From Kofleriaceae bacterium (GTDB lineage: Bacteria; Myxococcota_A; Polyangia; Haliangiales; Haliangiaceae), in NCBI GenBank assembly GCA_016763395.1, contig JAESTW010000294.1, positions 1 through 5,991 of the forward strand: a stretch of 5,991 nucleotides of DNA. The letters run 5' to 3'. Both the position numbers and the translations under genes were made by a program. Under the pieces are notes generated by a model. It saw nothing but the letters and a program-made list of their open reading frames with translations. It was not told the DNA's origin and made no database searches. Shown in pieces: positions 4,646 to 5,991 of this stretch (position 1 is the stretch's first letter; each line of letters opens with the position of its first letter).

Positions 4646-5991
4646 ATGCGTATTTTCTCACTATTGTTCCTGACCATTGTTTTCCTTACGAACTCTGCGT
4701 ACGGAGAGGGCGCAACCCAACTCAATTCGACCCAAGCTCTTCGAGCAAATACCCAACTCTACGTTTACATCGTTCTACCCGGAACTGAGTCGATTGCCTG
4801 GACTGGCGTGGGGTCTGTGACAGTGACCGAGCCCAATGGGGCCGTAATCGCGACACTGAGTTCCGGCCAGAGTGTTGCCACGACCGGATACTCTGTCGGA
4901 GCGTATGGCGTCTTCATTCTCACAGGCCAGGTCCCAGGGATTGATTGGGATGTGTCTGTTCCATCACAGACAGACGGAGGAGGGCGGTTGTTTTCGTACG
5001 ACTGGAGGTTCAACGCTGGCGCTTTCTCTTCCGATCGAGCCACCTCTGCGAGTTTTTATGCAGTTCTTCCCGGTGGGCAGCCGGGCACCAATGCCGTCAT
5101 CGAACTGAAGCTCGATGGCCTCGCCGGCTATGTCTACAACATCAACGCAAACCGGGTTGGTGTGTACGGGCCCGATGGTGGTCGCTCTGTCTCGATGTAT
5201 GGCCACACCGTAATCCCTGAATTTCCGATCTATCTTTTGCCCCCGACGATTGCTTCCTACAATCGCGCTACACCGAATGTTTTCGGGCTGGACTACATTG
5301 GTGGTGTCGGCGAAGATGTCAACGGAGACCCGATCGCGCCCTGCAACCAAGTCGTTCCGGGCGAGAGTTTTGGCCGGTTTCAGTTCTACACGGATGTGGA
5401 AGGGACGTATCATCTGCAGTGTGACTTGAATGGCGATGGCGTCTTCGATAGTAGTAGTGACAGTGATTTTCTGAAAATTGGTTCTACCAGTAGTGGGGTG
5501 AACGCAGTGCTTTGGGACGGTACACACCAGGGCAGCTCAGTTCCCTACGGAACCTACAATTGCAGAGTGACAGTCAATATCGGCGAGTTTCACTACGTCG
5601 GGTCGGACATCGAGACGAGTTATCAGGGGATGCGTATGTACGAGTTGGCAAGTGATGGCAGTCGCTCTGGTCTGGTGATGAATTGGAATGATAGTGCAGT
5701 TCAAAGTGCGGCTAACACTATGCTCAACGGGGAAAAGGGGCTTGCCACCTCGGGGGAGACAGGCATTGATTCTGGTGATTACTCGGCCTCGGCAGTCGCC
5801 AATAGCAACGCTCGGTCTTGGGGTAATTTTACTTCGTCTGGCAAAGGGAATCAGAACTATTTGGATACCTATACGTGGCTGGCCTCCGCCGATTCAGCGT
5901 TGATTTCCTTCCAAGCCGTCGATGTCGCCATTGATAGCGATGGCGATGGTCTGGGCGATTTTGAAGAGTCGTGTTACTACGGAACCGATCC
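4646..5991 (+). CDS. Secreted surface-type protein with calcium-binding DxDxDG motifs, 3' end beyond the window
   Basis: At least 449 residues are encoded and the frame is still open at the window end. Residues 1-20 form a signal peptide (MRIFSLLFLT core, likely cleavage after AYG) with no lipobox. The mature part is rich in Gly, Ser, Thr, Asn and aromatics, with beta-strand character typical of extracellular proteins. DLNGDGVFD (260-268) is a calcium-loop motif. LWDG to GTYNCRV (289-308) resembles a FlgD-like Ig domain. SDGDGLGDFEE with YGTDP at the end (431-449) is the start of a thrombospondin type-3-like repeat array, probably continuing outside the window. Cysteines at 233, 259 and 306 could form disulfides. 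From memory, large proteins with this order occur in Bradymonadota, of unknown role. ATG 4646 is chosen for the signal peptide, although AAGGG lies only one base from it; a TTG at 4601 would add 15 basic residues. The function may be adhesion or structure, but that is inference. Confidence 0.82.
   Translation, partial: MRIFSLLFLTIVFLTNSAYGEGATQLNSTQALRANTQLYVYIVLPGTESIAWTGVGSVTVTEPNGAVIATLSSGQSVATTGYSVGAYGVFILTGQVPGIDWDVSVPSQTDGGGRLFSYDWRFNAGAFSSDRATSASFYAVLPGGQPGTNAVIELKLDGLAGYVYNINANRVGVYGPDGGRSVSMYGHTVIPEFPIYLLPPTIASYNRATPNVFGLDYIGGVGEDVNGDPIAPCNQVVPGESFGRFQFYTDVEGTYHLQCDLNGDGVFDSSSDSDFLKIGSTSSGVNAVLWDGTHQGSSVPYGTYNCRVTVNIGEFHYVGSDIETSYQGMRMYELASDGSRSGLVMNWNDSAVQSAANTMLNGEKGLATSGETGIDSGDYSASAVANSNARSWGNFTSSGKGNQNYLDTYTWLASADSALISFQAVDVAIDSDGDGLGDFEESCYYGTD

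Noticed and set aside
4964..5527. 187-aa minus-strand frame inside the secreted-protein gene
   Set aside because: The plus-strand frame has a signal peptide and recognisable calcium-loop and FlgD-like motifs. The antisense frame has no motif or ribosome binding site.

Overview
The window reads like chromosomal DNA from a predatory or deltaproteobacterial-type Gram-negative bacterium, in the Myxococcota/Bradymonadota sphere. The reasons are a eukaryote-like Ser/Thr kinase with the HRDVSPSN catalytic loop common in that group, a ComEA-like helix-hairpin-helix protein, and a large secreted protein running into DxDxDG calcium-binding repeats. GC content is moderate. This placement is inference from protein style, not from a search. 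No tRNA, rRNA, CRISPR array or intact mobile element was seen.

Layout. (1) 1-1959, plus strand: a kinase gene whose reading frame is cut by an in-frame TAG at 1282-1284, inside a tandem-repeat proline-rich linker. The same frame continues to 1959 and encodes the rest of the linker, one membrane helix and a polybasic tail. (2) 1999-2753, minus strand, convergent with the kinase: a 77-aa conserved-looking small protein followed by a secreted ComEA-like DNA-binding protein, probably one transcription unit. (3) 2754-2962: a divergent intergenic region with a perfect palindrome and three perfect 11-bp repeats. (4) 2963-3955, plus strand: a membrane-anchored endonuclease/exonuclease/phosphatase-family protein. 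(5) 3956-4645: a gene-poor stretch with one plausible 73-aa minus-strand ORF, fragments of open frame and nested palindromes. (6) 4646 to the window end, plus strand: a secreted surface-type protein, cut by the window edge.

How the genes relate. There is no clear shared pathway. Four of the products (the full-length kinase, the ComEA-like protein, the EEP protein and the last gene's product) are predicted to be in or beyond the inner membrane. The ComEA-like protein and the EEP-family protein lie on opposite sides of one divergent promoter region, and both families include DNA-handling members. A link to extracellular or periplasmic DNA is possible but speculative. The strongest oddity is the amber codon in the kinase. 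TAG is the ordinary stop of two other confident genes here (and of one tentative one), so genome-wide TAG reassignment is unlikely. A nonsense mutation, a sequencing error or local readthrough are the remaining explanations.
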